A DNA stretch of 64,000 nucleotides from Anabaena cylindrica PCC 7122 (lineage in GTDB: Bacteria; Cyanobacteriota; Cyanobacteriia; Cyanobacteriales; Nostocaceae): positions 2,980,001 to 3,044,000 of the forward strand of contig NC_019771.1 of NCBI RefSeq assembly GCF_000317695.1. The letters run 5' to 3'. A model generated the notes under the pieces. The model made no database searches and was not told the origin of the DNA. It saw nothing but the letters and a program-made list of their open reading frames with translations. Below, one piece after another: positions 33,489 through 42,267 of the stretch; the stretch's first letter is position 1; each line of letters begins with the position of its first letter. The translations under genes were made by a program, and so were the position numbers.

Positions 33489-36188
33489 ATGAGAATCCTC
33501 AAGATCCAGACCTTACGCGGCCCAAACTACTGGAGCATTCGACGCCATAAACTGATCGTCATGCGCCTAGATCTCGAAAACCTGGCTGAGATGCCCTCAA
33601 ATGAAATCTCCGGCTTTTATGAAGGATTAGTTGAGGCGCTGCCAAGTCTAGAGGGTCATTATTGCTCTCCTGGCTGTCGTGGTGGTTTTCTGATGCGGGT
33701 ACGAGAAGGCACAATGATGGGTCATATCGTAGAACACGTAGCTTTAGAACTCCAAGAATTAGCTGGAATGCACGTAGGTTTTGGCCGCACCCGTGAGACT
33801 GCCACACCTGGAGTTTATCAGGTAGTGATTGAGTACATAAATGAGGAAGCGGGACGTTATGCCGGACGTGCAGCAGTACGGCTATGTCAAAGCATTATTG
33901 ATCGGGGTCGTTATCCCAAGGCAGAACTAGATCAGGATATCCAAGACCTGAAAGACTTCTTGCGTGAAGCTTCTTTAGGCCCCTCTACAGAAGCCATTGT
34001 CAAAGAAGCAGAAAAAAGAGGTATTCCTTGGATGCCCTTAGCCGCACGCTTTCTAATTCAGTTGGGCTACGGTGTCAACCAGAAGCGAATGCAGGCAACA
34101 ATGACCGATAATACAGGCATTCTCGGTGTAGAACTAGCCTGTGATAAAGAAGCCACTAAACGCATTCTTGCTGCTAACGGCGTACCTGTTCCCAGAGGTA
34201 CAGTCATCAACTTCCTAGACGACTTGGAAGAATCTATCGATTATGTTGGCGGTTATCCCATTGTGATCAAGCCTCTAGACGGCAATCACGGACGCGGTAT
34301 CACCATTGATATTCGCAGTTGGGATGAAGCTGAAGCAGCCTATGAAGCAGCCAGACAAGTTTCCCGTTCCATTATTGTTGAGCGATATTATGTCGGACGC
34401 GACCACAGGGTACTAGTAGTAAATGGCAAAGTTGTCGCCGTAGCTGAACGGGTACCCGCTCACGTAATTGGCAATGGCCGATCTTCCATTAGTGATTTGA
34501 TTGAAGAAACTAACCAAGATCCCAATCGCGGAGAAGGTCACGATAACGTCCTCACCAAAATTGAGCTAGACCGTACCAGTTACCAATTATTAGAAAGGCA
34601 AGGCTACACCCTCAACAGTGTGCCACCCAAAGGAACAATTTGTTATCTACGGGCAACTGCTAACCTCAGTACAGGTGGTAGTGCTGTAGACCGCACTGAC
34701 GAAATCCACCCGGAAAATGTTTGGTTAGCCCAACGGGTAGTGAGAATTATCGGTTTAGATATTGCAGGCTTGGATATTGTTACCTCGGATATTAGCCGCC
34801 CGCTCAGGGAAGTAGATGCTGTAATTGTGGAAGTTAACGCTGCACCTGGCTTCCGAATGCACGTCGCTCCCAGTCAAGGCACTCCCCGTAACGTTGCTGG
34901 TGCAGTCATGGATATGCTGTTCCCCAACGAAAAACCCAGCCGAATTCCCATCCTCAGCATCACAGGCACTAATGGCAAAACTACCACAACCCGCCTACTA
35001 GCACATATTTATAAGCAGACAGGCAAAGTAGTAGGTTACACAACCACTGATGGTACATATATCGGTGATTATTTAGTAGAAGCTGGAGATAATACTGGAC
35101 CCCAAAGCGCCCATGTGATCCTCCAAGACCCAACTGTTGAGGTAGCGGTACTAGAATCGGCTCGTGGCGGTATTCTTCGCTCTGGCTTGGGTTTTGAGTC
35201 TGCTAATGTGGGTGTGGTGTTGAACGTAGCTGCGGATCATTTAGGTATTGGTGATATTGATACCATTGAGCAGTTAGCTAACCTGAAAAGCGTAGTTGCA
35301 GAAGCTGTATACCCTGATGGCTATGCAGTTCTCAATGCTGATGATCTCCGCGTTGCCGCTATGGCAGAAAAAACTAAAGCCAATATTGCTTACTTCACTA
35401 TGAACCCAGACTCGGAATTGGTGCGAAAGCATATCCAAAAGGGAGGAGTAGCAGCAGTATATGAAAATGGCTATCTGTCAATTGCCAAAGGAGATTGGAC
35501 ACACCGTATAGAAAGAGCCGAAAATATCCCCTTGACAATGGGCGGGAAAGCGCCATTTATGATTGCCAATGCTTTAGCCGCAGGTTTGGCAGCATTTGTA
35601 CAAAATGTGACTATAGAGCAAATTCGAGCTGGCTTAAAGACTTTCCGCGCTTCAGTTAGTCAAACACCAGGACGGATGAATTTGTTCAATTTGGGTAAGT
35701 ACCACGCTTTGGTAGACTATGCCCATAATCCTGCTAGTTATGAAGCTTTGGGATCATTTGTGCGTAATTGGACGACTGGACAGAGGATTGGTGTCGTTGG
35801 TGGTCCTGGCGATCGCCGTGACGAAGATTTTGTGACTCTGGGTAAATTATCAGCAAATATCTTTGATTACATCATTATCAAAGAGGATGATGACACCAGA
35901 GGTAGGTTGCGCGGTTCAGCCGCTGATTTGATTACTCAAGGCATTACTCAAGCCAAGCCTAATTACCGCTTTGAATCAATTCTCGATGAAACCCAAGCTA
36001 TTAACAAAGCCTTAGATATGGCTCCTGATGGTAGTCTGGTGGTCATATTACCAGAAAGTGTTAACCGGGCGATTAAGTTAATTAAGGTGCGGGGTGTACA
36101 GGAAGAAATACAACCACAAAACTCAACAACAATTAACGATTCCCAAAATGGAGTAGCACCTTCTTCTGTAGTAAATACGCTACTGTAG
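33489..36188 (+). CDS. cphA: Cyanophycin synthetase
   Basis: CphA polymerises aspartate and arginine into cyanophycin, using ATP. Order: N-terminal domain (MRILKIQTLRGPNYWSIRRH), ATP-grasp domain (about 210-470, with YPIVIKPLDGNHGRGITID and AVIVEVNAAPGFRMHVAPSQ), then a Mur-ligase-like domain with ILSITGTNGKTTTTRLLAHI as its P-loop and LVDYAHNPASYEALG. The length, 899 residues, fits the family. The ATG at 33489 is preferred over the open-frame start at 33459 because homologues start at this strand. It follows cphB and is followed by a terminator-like palindrome. Confidence 0.96.
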   Translation: MRILKIQTLRGPNYWSIRRHKLIVMRLDLENLAEMPSNEISGFYEGLVEALPSLEGHYCSPGCRGGFLMRVREGTMMGHIVEHVALELQELAGMHVGFGRTRETATPGVYQVVIEYINEEAGRYAGRAAVRLCQSIIDRGRYPKAELDQDIQDLKDFLREASLGPSTEAIVKEAEKRGIPWMPLAARFLIQLGYGVNQKRMQATMTDNTGILGVELACDKEATKRILAANGVPVPRGTVINFLDDLEESIDYVGGYPIVIKPLDGNHGRGITIDIRSWDEAEAAYEAARQVSRSIIVERYYVGRDHRVLVVNGKVVAVAERVPAHVIGNGRSSISDLIEETNQDPNRGEGHDNVLTKIELDRTSYQLLERQGYTLNSVPPKGTICYLRATANLSTGGSAVDRTDEIHPENVWLAQRVVRIIGLDIAGLDIVTSDISRPLREVDAVIVEVNAAPGFRMHVAPSQGTPRNVAGAVMDMLFPNEKPSRIPILSITGTNGKTTTTRLLAHIYKQTGKVVGYTTTDGTYIGDYLVEAGDNTGPQSAHVILQDPTVEVAVLESARGGILRSGLGFESANVGVVLNVAADHLGIGDIDTIEQLANLKSVVAEAVYPDGYAVLNADDLRVAAMAEKTKANIAYFTMNPDSELVRKHIQKGGVAAVYENGYLSIAKGDWTHRIERAENIPLTMGGKAPFMIANALAAGLAAFVQNVTIEQIRAGLKTFRASVSQTPGRMNLFNLGKYHALVDYAHNPASYEALGSFVRNWTTGQRIGVVGGPGDRRDEDFVTLGKLSANIFDYIIIKEDDDTRGRLRGSAADLITQGITQAKPNYRFESILDETQAINKALDMAPDGSLVVILPESVNRAIKLIKVRGVQEEIQPQNSTTINDSQNGVAPSSVVNTLL

Positions 36189-36194
36189 TCCACA

Positions 36195-36222
36195 GTAGAG
36201 ACGCGAATTAACCCGTCTCTAC
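36195..36222. terminator. Inverted repeat between cphA and tatA
   Basis: GTAGAGACG (36195-36203) and CGTCTCTAC (36214-36222) form a 9-base perfect stem with a 10-base loop between convergent genes. The sequence belongs to a family of GTAGAGACG palindromes common in Nostocales, and may act as a bidirectional terminator without a T run. Confidence 0.6.
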
Positions 36223-36228
36223 TTGTGA

Positions 36229-36402
36229 TTATTTGTCCTCTTGTTCCAGTTTTGTTTCGTCATCGGAATTTTTCATTTCTTCCTTAAAACCCCGGAGGCT
36301 TTTCCCCAATACGCTACCAAGTTCGGGAATTTTCTTGGGTCCAAAAATCAAAATTGCAACTATGGTAATAATCGCTACTTCTGGCCATCCTAGTCCAAAC
36401 AT
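36229..36402 (-). CDS. tatA: Twin-arginine translocase subunit TatA-like
   Basis: A 57-residue protein with the TatA/TatB layout: a short N-terminal span (WPEVAIITIVAILIF, residues 6-20), the GPKKIPELGSVLGKSLRGFK hinge and amphipathic helix, and an acidic charged tail (SDDETKLEQEDK). TatA forms the variable pore for folded proteins such as Rieske or cofactor enzymes. An AAGGAAA ribosome binding site lies 8 bases before the ATG. Whether it is TatA or TatB type cannot be settled by eye. It is convergent with cphA. Confidence 0.9.
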   Translation of the reverse strand: MFGLGWPEVAIITIVAILIFGPKKIPELGSVLGKSLRGFKEEMKNSDDETKLEQEDK

Positions 36403-36441
36403 ATAAGTTTCCTTTTAAGCCACTGTAACTAACTATAAGAT

Positions 36442-37839
36442 TTATTCTGTCCTAATTGGTATATCTAACCACTCACTAAGTTCATGTACCAACCAATCAA
36501 GTTCCGGCTCAGATATTAAATCATTATCATTACCAATAATAAATTTTTTCCTTTTACCTGCCCAAATTATAATTTGGGCTTTAATTTCTAATGTACTAAC
36601 ACGAAGATCTTTATAAACAGGTTTCCTAATTCTTTGTATTAGACAAATATCCTCTTTTGTTGCTGGTTTAGGAACTTTTATTTTTGTGCCAAATAATTCA
36701 CGAATTAATGTAATTTGATGTTGATTAATCACTAATTTTATCCTGCCAAATAAGCGAAAAAGTAACTTATATATTGATATAAATCCCGCCGTTAAAAATA
36801 TCAATAATATTGTTAAAATAAATGGATTAATTACTGAATATTGAATCCATAAAGCAAGATATGCCCAATTAATAAAAGCTAGGATAATGCTACTTGAAAA
36901 CCATGTTAATGTAGATACCTTTAAACCAACTGGTGGAATAATAATTTCTATTAAATCCTGATTTTTTGTCAATTGAATTTTACTATCAGTTGGTTTCTTG
37001 AAAGTTAAATGAGTATTGCTTGGTGTTAAAGACTTTGGTTGATCCAAAGCTATGATTGCTTCATTTGCAAAACGTAACCGTTTTCCTAAACTGGGTTCAA
37101 TCATTAATTTTAACCAGTTAGTAAAATTTGGACTGAGATTAGTGATTTCTTCAAATTGGATACGAAAATCTTTTTCTGGTAAATCTGCGGGATGGGAACC
37201 AGTCACTAAATAAATTAATGTTGCACCTAAACTATAAAGATCGGAAGCGGGAACTGTTCTACCTCCAAATTGTTCTTGTGGCATATAACCATAAGTACCG
37301 ACAATAGTTCTTGTTCCTGTTCCTTCTGTAGCTAAAACTGTTTGCACTGAGCCAAAATCTATTAAATAAACTTCACCAAAATTATTACCAGTTCTGTCTC
37401 CTAATAAAATATTACTCGGCTTAATATCACGATGAATTACTGGCGGATTTAAGCTATGTAAATAAACGAGAATATTGAGTATATCTTTAGCAATTTGTTT
37501 AACTTCTGATTCTGTAAATTTGCGTCCAATTTGTAAGTATTGTTCTAGGGTTTTGGCTGGGATATAAGTTTGGATGAGGGCAAATCCTTTAAATTCGGGT
37601 GAGTTGATTTCAAAATAATCTAAATAGCGGGGTATGCAGGGATGAGATAAAGATTTTAAGGTTTCTGCTTCTCGTTCAAATAATTTCAAATCATCCCATT
37701 GAAAATCACTGCTAAAAGAAAGTAACTTGACAATTACTAGTTGTTCAGTATTCAAGTCTTTTGCTAACAAGGTCTGTCGTCCAGCTTTTTTGCCTAACTG
37801 CTGTTGAACTTGGTAGCGATTGACTAAGATATTTTCCAT
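36442..37839 (-). CDS. Membrane-anchored Ser/Thr protein kinase, copy 2
   Basis: A Hanks-type kinase (residues 1-270). Catalytic motifs are kept: VIVKLLSF (Lys), VIHRDIKPSNILLGD (HRD loop), IDFGSVQTVLA (DFG) and GTYGYMPQEQFGG (activation/P+1 region). The Gly-rich loop is unusual: QLGKKAGRQTLLA lacks the usual G-X-G-X-X-G. Two membrane spans (about 325-375) precede a C-terminal domain of about 90 residues that looks like a PH-type or DUF beta barrel. 465 residues. It is a tandem paralogue of the gene 104 bases upstream; the upstream copy is more conserved at HRD and tail. Confidence 0.88.
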   Translation of the reverse strand: MENILVNRYQVQQQLGKKAGRQTLLAKDLNTEQLVIVKLLSFSSDFQWDDLKLFEREAETLKSLSHPCIPRYLDYFEINSPEFKGFALIQTYIPAKTLEQYLQIGRKFTESEVKQIAKDILNILVYLHSLNPPVIHRDIKPSNILLGDRTGNNFGEVYLIDFGSVQTVLATEGTGTRTIVGTYGYMPQEQFGGRTVPASDLYSLGATLIYLVTGSHPADLPEKDFRIQFEEITNLSPNFTNWLKLMIEPSLGKRLRFANEAIIALDQPKSLTPSNTHLTFKKPTDSKIQLTKNQDLIEIIIPPVGLKVSTLTWFSSSIILAFINWAYLALWIQYSVINPFILTILLIFLTAGFISIYKLLFRLFGRIKLVINQHQITLIRELFGTKIKVPKPATKEDICLIQRIRKPVYKDLRVSTLEIKAQIIIWAGKRKKFIIGNDNDLISEPELDWLVHELSEWLDIPIRTE

Positions 37840-37942
37840 GAGTTTACACCCCTGTTGTTGTCACAAATCAATCATGGCTTAAAGAACTGGTAAAAGCCAA
37901 GTAGTCTGTTTAAAAAATGTCTAAGAAGTATCATATTTTTGT

Positions 37943-39337
37943 CTAAGTGGTGATTTCTATATTTAACCAATTGCTCAATTCATGGGCTAACCATTCTAAT
38001 TCTGCTTCAGATTTGATAGTGGCGTTATTAACATCAAGCTCAAATTTTTCTACTCCTGCCCAAAGTACGAATTTTGCAGGTATTTGAGTTTTATCGCCGT
38101 CAGAGTCTTTAGTAAAATATTTTGGTGTATAAACCAGTTTGTTAATACTTTCTCTAGAAGCTGAACGACGACGAGGGATTTTCCATTTTCCCAACTGATG
38201 ATTAAGAAATATTTGTTGGTGATCTATACGTAGTTTGATACTGCCAAATAAGCCGTACAATATACCGTAGATCATAGAAAAGCCTACGCCCCAAAAAGGT
38301 AGGGAGAACAAAGCAAAGGGAATGTTGGCAGGAAAGGGTGCAGAAAGAGCGCCAATAGTCCAAATTAAGATAAATGAATTCCAGGCTACTGCAAAGAAAC
38401 CTAAGAACATCATTGATGATTGAAAGCCAACTGCGGGAATGGTAATTTCTAGAAATTCTTCATTTTTAATTAATTGAATTTTACTACCCGCTGGTTTGCC
38501 AATGGTTAAAGCGGTGGTGTTATGAATTTGTGGTTGTTCTAAAGCTGTGAGTGCTTCAGTTGCAGACGCAAAACGCTTTTCTAAAGTTGGTTCTGTTATT
38601 TGCTTTAACCAGTTAGTTAAGGTGGGACTGAGGTTAGTAAGTTGCTGAAATTGAATGCGAAAATCTTTTTGGGGTAAATCTGCTGGCTGAGTACCTGTTG
38701 CTAAATAAATGAGAGTTGCGCCTAAACTATAAAGGTCAGAAGCTGGAACAGTCCGCCCACCAAATTGCTCTTGTGGCATATAGCCGTAAGTACCAACGAC
38801 TGTGCAGGTTGAGCCTTCTGTGGCTAAAACGGTTTGGACTGAACCAAAATCCACTAAATAAACTTGACCGACACTATTGCCCGATCGCTCTCCTAACAGA
38901 ATATTGCTAGGCTTAATATCACGGTGGATAACAGGCGGATATAACCCATGTAGATAAATGAGAATCTCTAAAACTGATGAAGCGATCGCTTTGACTTCAA
39001 TTTCTGTAAAAGTCCGCCCGGTTTGTAAGTATTGCTCTAGAGTTGAGGCTGAAATATACGTCTGGATGAGAGCAAATCCTTTATAAGTGGGTGAATTTAC
39101 CTCAAAATAGTCGAGATAGCAAGGTATGCAGGGATGTGATAAAGATTTTAAGGTTTCTGCTTCTCGCTCAAACAGCTTGAGATCATCCCATTCAAAGTCG
39201 CTACTGAAAGAGAGTAATTTGATAATTACTAATTCATCAGTTGTGAAATCACGGGCTAATAAAGTCCGTCGTCCGGCTTTTTTGCCTAACTGCTGTTGAA
39301 TCTCGTAGCGATTTCCCAATATTTCGCTATTCATCAT
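37943..39337 (-). CDS. Membrane-anchored Ser/Thr protein kinase, copy 1
   Basis: Paralogue of the downstream gene with the same plan: kinase domain (1-270: VIHRDIKPSNILLGE, VDFGSVQTVLA, GTYGYMPQEQFGGRTVPASD), a linker, two hydrophobic spans (about 325-375) and a C-terminal domain that ends LEWLAHELSNWLNIEI. Lys in VIIKLLSF. Both copies have the Gly-poor loop QLGKKAGRRTLLA. The duplication gives two kinases likely to sense different inputs through their tails, but input and targets are unknown. ATG at 39337 is overlapped by a second ATG. Confidence 0.88.
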   Translation of the reverse strand: MMNSEILGNRYEIQQQLGKKAGRRTLLARDFTTDELVIIKLLSFSSDFEWDDLKLFEREAETLKSLSHPCIPCYLDYFEVNSPTYKGFALIQTYISASTLEQYLQTGRTFTEIEVKAIASSVLEILIYLHGLYPPVIHRDIKPSNILLGERSGNSVGQVYLVDFGSVQTVLATEGSTCTVVGTYGYMPQEQFGGRTVPASDLYSLGATLIYLATGTQPADLPQKDFRIQFQQLTNLSPTLTNWLKQITEPTLEKRFASATEALTALEQPQIHNTTALTIGKPAGSKIQLIKNEEFLEITIPAVGFQSSMMFLGFFAVAWNSFILIWTIGALSAPFPANIPFALFSLPFWGVGFSMIYGILYGLFGSIKLRIDHQQIFLNHQLGKWKIPRRRSASRESINKLVYTPKYFTKDSDGDKTQIPAKFVLWAGVEKFELDVNNATIKSEAELEWLAHELSNWLNIEITT

Positions 39338-39392
39338 GATTGTTTATAAGTAGTTTTGCAAAATAAATTGATTTGGTTTAAGCGAAGAAATA

Positions 39393-39530
39393 GGGAATGG
39401 GTAATGGGTAATGGGTAATGGGGAATATTTTAGCTTTTTTCTCTTTCCTGACTCCCGACTCCTGAATCCTGACTCCTGACTTCTGATTCCTGACTCCTGA
39501 CTTCTGATTCCTGACTTCTGATTCCTGTAC
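39393..39530. repeat. Two heptamer arrays (GGGTAAT and CTGACTC/CTGATTC)
   Basis: GGGTAAT repeats occupy 39399-39425, and units of CTGACTCCTGACTTCTGATTC fill 39443-39527. They are typical STRR blocks and code for nothing, although minus-strand frames pass through them. Confidence 0.8.
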
Positions 39531-39595
39531 GGGCGAAGCATTCGGAAAATAGTCTTTGCCAAAAACTGATAATTGATCGCCCGAATGCTTCGCCC
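39531..39595. repeat. GGGCGAAGCATTCGG palindromic element
   Basis: The 15-base ends GGGCGAAGCATTCGG and CCGAATGCTTCGCCC are perfect inverted repeats around 35 bases. It lies just upstream of cbiT and is flanked by STRRs. Confidence 0.75.
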
Positions 39596-39630
39596 CTACT
39601 CCTGACTCCTTTTATTATTTTGAATCTTTT

Positions 39631-40233
39631 ATGCCTTCCCAACTTTGGCCTTACATTAGTCCAGGTATTCCTGATGAATTATTTGAGAATTTACCAGGTA
39701 TTCCTCTCAGTCAACGAGAATTAAGATTGCTGTTGATTTCCCAACTGCGACTAAAACCAGATTCGGTGTTATGGGATATTGGTGCGGGTACGGGTACGAT
39801 TCCTGTTGAGGTGGGGTTGCTGTGTCCACAGGGACGGGTAATTGCGGTGGAAAGAGATGAAGAAGTGGCTAATTTAATTAAACGCAACTGCGATCGCTTT
39901 GAGGTCAAAAATGTAGAGGTAATTGAAGGTAGCGCCCCTGAATGTTTACATGATATCAAGCTCGCTCCTCACCGCGTCTGCATTGAAGGAGGGCGCACTA
40001 TTCAGGATATTTTACAAGCTGTGTGGCGTTATTTACCTTCATCCGGTCGAGTCGTGGCTACAGCTGCTAATCTAGAAAGTCTGTATGCTATTTCCCAAAG
40101 CTTTTCTCAGTTAAGAGCCAGAAATATCGAAGTTGTGCAGTCGGCTGTTAACCGCTTAGAAACACGGGGCTATTCTCAAACCTTTGTAGCGGCTGATCCC
40201 ATTTTTATTCTCAGTGGTGAGAAACTAGAGTGA
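39631..40233 (+). CDS. cbiT: Cobalt-precorrin-6B C15-methyltransferase (decarboxylating) CbiT-like
   Basis: CbiT methylates and decarboxylates the corrin ring at C15/C12 in cobalamin synthesis. The SAM-binding motif is SVLWDIGAGTGTIPVEV (residues 44-60) with acidic residues in VIAVERDEEVANLIKRN. IPLSQRELRLLLISQLRL is the family's N-terminal segment, and APHRVCIEGGRTIQDIL follows. The protein is 200 residues, so only the CbiT half, not a CobL fusion. It is alone in its operon. Confidence 0.9.
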   Translation: MPSQLWPYISPGIPDELFENLPGIPLSQRELRLLLISQLRLKPDSVLWDIGAGTGTIPVEVGLLCPQGRVIAVERDEEVANLIKRNCDRFEVKNVEVIEGSAPECLHDIKLAPHRVCIEGGRTIQDILQAVWRYLPSSGRVVATAANLESLYAISQSFSQLRARNIEVVQSAVNRLETRGYSQTFVAADPIFILSGEKLE

Positions 40234-40330
40234 ACTACCCCACCGTATAGGATGGGGCTTCCCAATTCATCGGGAATAGCCGCTAGAACTTCGTAGTTCT
40301 ATGGGTCTGATATTCCCTCCCAGGGTCGGT
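40234..40330 (+). other. Structured non-coding segment, possible IS605-type right-end remnant
   Basis: Directly after the cbiT stop, three hairpins follow in a row: CCCCA...TGGGG, TTCCC...GGGAA and TAGAACT/AGTTCTA around TCGT. This layout, starting GAACTACCCCACC, resembles the right end and guide-RNA-like tail of TnpB-type IS200/IS605 elements, but no transposase or tnpB remains. It could also be a folded 3' untranslated region. Confidence 0.3.
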
Positions 40331-40376
40331 TTTGGACTAAATCCAAAATCCAAAATCTCAAATCCAAAATAATATT

Positions 40377-41255
40377 ATGCCTTGGTCTCGAATTATTAGT
40401 GGAATTATTGCGATCGCTCTTGCTTTGTCTGCAACCCTATTAGGTGGTTGGTATTTTACGGTGGCAATAGCGATCGTTGTCTTTTTAGGTCAACAAGAAT
40501 ATTTTAATTTAGTCCGCGCTAGAGGTATAGCTCCTGCTGCTAAAACCACAATATTTGTCAGCCAAATTTTATTAGCAATTTGCACTCTCGATAGCAGTTT
40601 AGCTGACGCTGTCATGCCAATAGCAGGTACACTCATTTGTTTTTACCTACTGTTTCAGCCCCAATTAGCCACCATAGCTGATATTTCCGCTTCTATTATG
40701 GGGCTGTTTTATGTAGGTTATTTACCTAGTTACTGGGTCAGGTTGCGAAATCTTGATAGTCTATCTATTAGCAATCTCCCCTTTGGTGGTTACTGGCCCA
40801 GCAACTGGAACGATGTTTTAACCCAGGGAAATTTAACCGCTCTACCACAAGGTTTAACGTTTACAATTCTGACTTTCTTATGTATTTGGGCAGCTGATAT
40901 CGGTGCTTACGTGATTGGCAAATTTTTCGGTAAAACCCGTTTGTCGGATATCAGCCCTAAAAAAACTGTAGAGGGAGCCGTATTTGGAATCACAGGCAGC
41001 GTTATAGTAGCCCTAGTAGGAGCTTATTTTCTCAATTTACCTCACTGCCTGATTACTGGTTCAGCATTGGGTTTATTGATTGGTATTGCTAGTCTTTTAG
41101 GTGATTTGACCGAATCTATGTTGAAGCGAGATGCCGGAGTCAAAGATTCAGGACAATTGATTCCCGGTCACGGTGGGATATTAGACCGCACTGATAGTTA
41201 TATTTTTACAGCTCCTTTAGTTTACTATTTCGTAACGCTGCTGTTGAGGAGTTAG
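40377..41255 (+). CDS. cdsA: Phosphatidate cytidylyltransferase
   Basis: CdsA makes CDP-diacylglycerol, precursor of phosphatidylglycerol. The 292-residue protein has about seven membrane spans. The signature near the end, LLGDLTESMLKRDAGVKDSG and LIPGHGGILDRTDSYIFTAP, is complete and contains the metal-binding Asp residues. It starts right after AAATCCAAAAT-type repeats. The stop codon lies inside a heptamer array that starts at 41248. Confidence 0.95.
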   Translation: MPWSRIISGIIAIALALSATLLGGWYFTVAIAIVVFLGQQEYFNLVRARGIAPAAKTTIFVSQILLAICTLDSSLADAVMPIAGTLICFYLLFQPQLATIADISASIMGLFYVGYLPSYWVRLRNLDSLSISNLPFGGYWPSNWNDVLTQGNLTALPQGLTFTILTFLCIWAADIGAYVIGKFFGKTRLSDISPKKTVEGAVFGITGSVIVALVGAYFLNLPHCLITGSALGLLIGIASLLGDLTESMLKRDAGVKDSGQLIPGHGGILDRTDSYIFTAPLVYYFVTLLLRS

Positions 41256-41361
41256 GAGTTCGGAGTTCGGAGTTCGGAGTTAGGAATTAGGAATTAGGAG
41301 TTAGGAGTTAGGAGTTAGGAATTAGGAATTAGGAATTAGGAATTAGGAATTAGGAGATTAG
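41248..41361. repeat. GGAGTTA/GGAATTA heptamer array
   Basis: About 16 tandem seven-base units (GGAGTTA, GGAGTTC and GGAATTA), the longest array in the window. The first unit contains the cdsA stop codon (41253-41255). Confidence 0.9.
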
Positions 41362-41420
41362 TAGATAAAACAAGAAGAAACTCCCCATCTCCCTCTGTTC
41401 CCTGTTAAGAGTTCCGTAAT

Positions 41421-42134
41421 TTAAGGGTTGACGTTAATTCGTCCATGACATATTAATTGACTAGATGTCAAAGTTATTTCTTTGATATCGACATCTGATC
41501 CTAAATCTAAATGGTACTTAGAATTACTGTCACCGACAATTTCCTGATTTGATTTAATTTGAATTGGTGATAATTGTAGCTCTTGCCCATTAAGTAGTTC
41601 TAAACCCACAGAAATCTCTATGACAGTAGGTTCACTCTCAAGTAATAAAACACCACAGAGTATCAAGCGCTGATTGTCAATGGTAATTTCCTGCCAAGTA
41701 ATAGGCTTGGATTTTTGGCATTCTTCTGGTAATAATTTAACCAGTACATCATTTAAAGCAGTCGATAATAATTCAGATGGGAGGGAGTTATTAAGATCCT
41801 GTTCTTCCACCAGTAGTTCAGCGACTACTGGTACTACTTCCAACAACTTTAGTGGCTTACCTTTAAGTATTGCTCCAATATTTAATCGTATATTCTCTGC
41901 TCCAAGTCGAACCCTTGTCACATGAACGCCTTGATAAACTGCATTAGTTGCAAAAATAGATACCGAGGGGATACAGCCAGAAAGGAGTTGGCGATCGCTT
42001 GATCCAATCTCGACCTCAATCTGAGATACTTGAGTTAATTGGGTTCTCAGCCATAGCTTGATCGCTGTAGTCAGAACTTGAGTGATGAATCGTATTTTCT
42101 TCCCATTTGTAACGGGGAAACTTTTATCTGTCAT
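41421..42134 (-). CDS. DUF2993-family protein
   Basis: A 237-residue soluble or peripheral protein. DUF2993 proteins are related to LmeA, a phospholipid-binding acyltransferase-associated protein in actinobacteria; the cyanobacterial role is unknown. Features are VEIGSSDRQLLSGCIPSVSI, YQGVHVTRVRLGAENIRLNI and the later LPEECQKSKPITWQEITID. No signal peptide is visible. It is convergent with cdsA; a shared membrane-lipid theme is possible but is inference. Confidence 0.8.
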   Translation of the reverse strand: MTDKSFPVTNGKKIRFITQVLTTAIKLWLRTQLTQVSQIEVEIGSSDRQLLSGCIPSVSIFATNAVYQGVHVTRVRLGAENIRLNIGAILKGKPLKLLEVVPVVAELLVEEQDLNNSLPSELLSTALNDVLVKLLPEECQKSKPITWQEITIDNQRLILCGVLLLESEPTVIEISVGLELLNGQELQLSPIQIKSNQEIVGDSNSKYHLDLGSDVDIKEITLTSSQLICHGRINVNP

Positions 42135-42267
42135 TTGACAACTTTATTGCCTGTATTTGCTTAAAAATTCACAAACCTTAAACAGTTCTTAACTGTAGCA
42201 CTTATGACTATTAACTACAAAATGCCAATATTTAAGTTTAAGTATTAAAGGAAGAAGCAATTTTCAC

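Noticed and set aside
41248..41361. CRISPR array
   Set aside because: The units are seven bases long without spacers, so this is a simple tandem array. None of the other arrays has spacers either.
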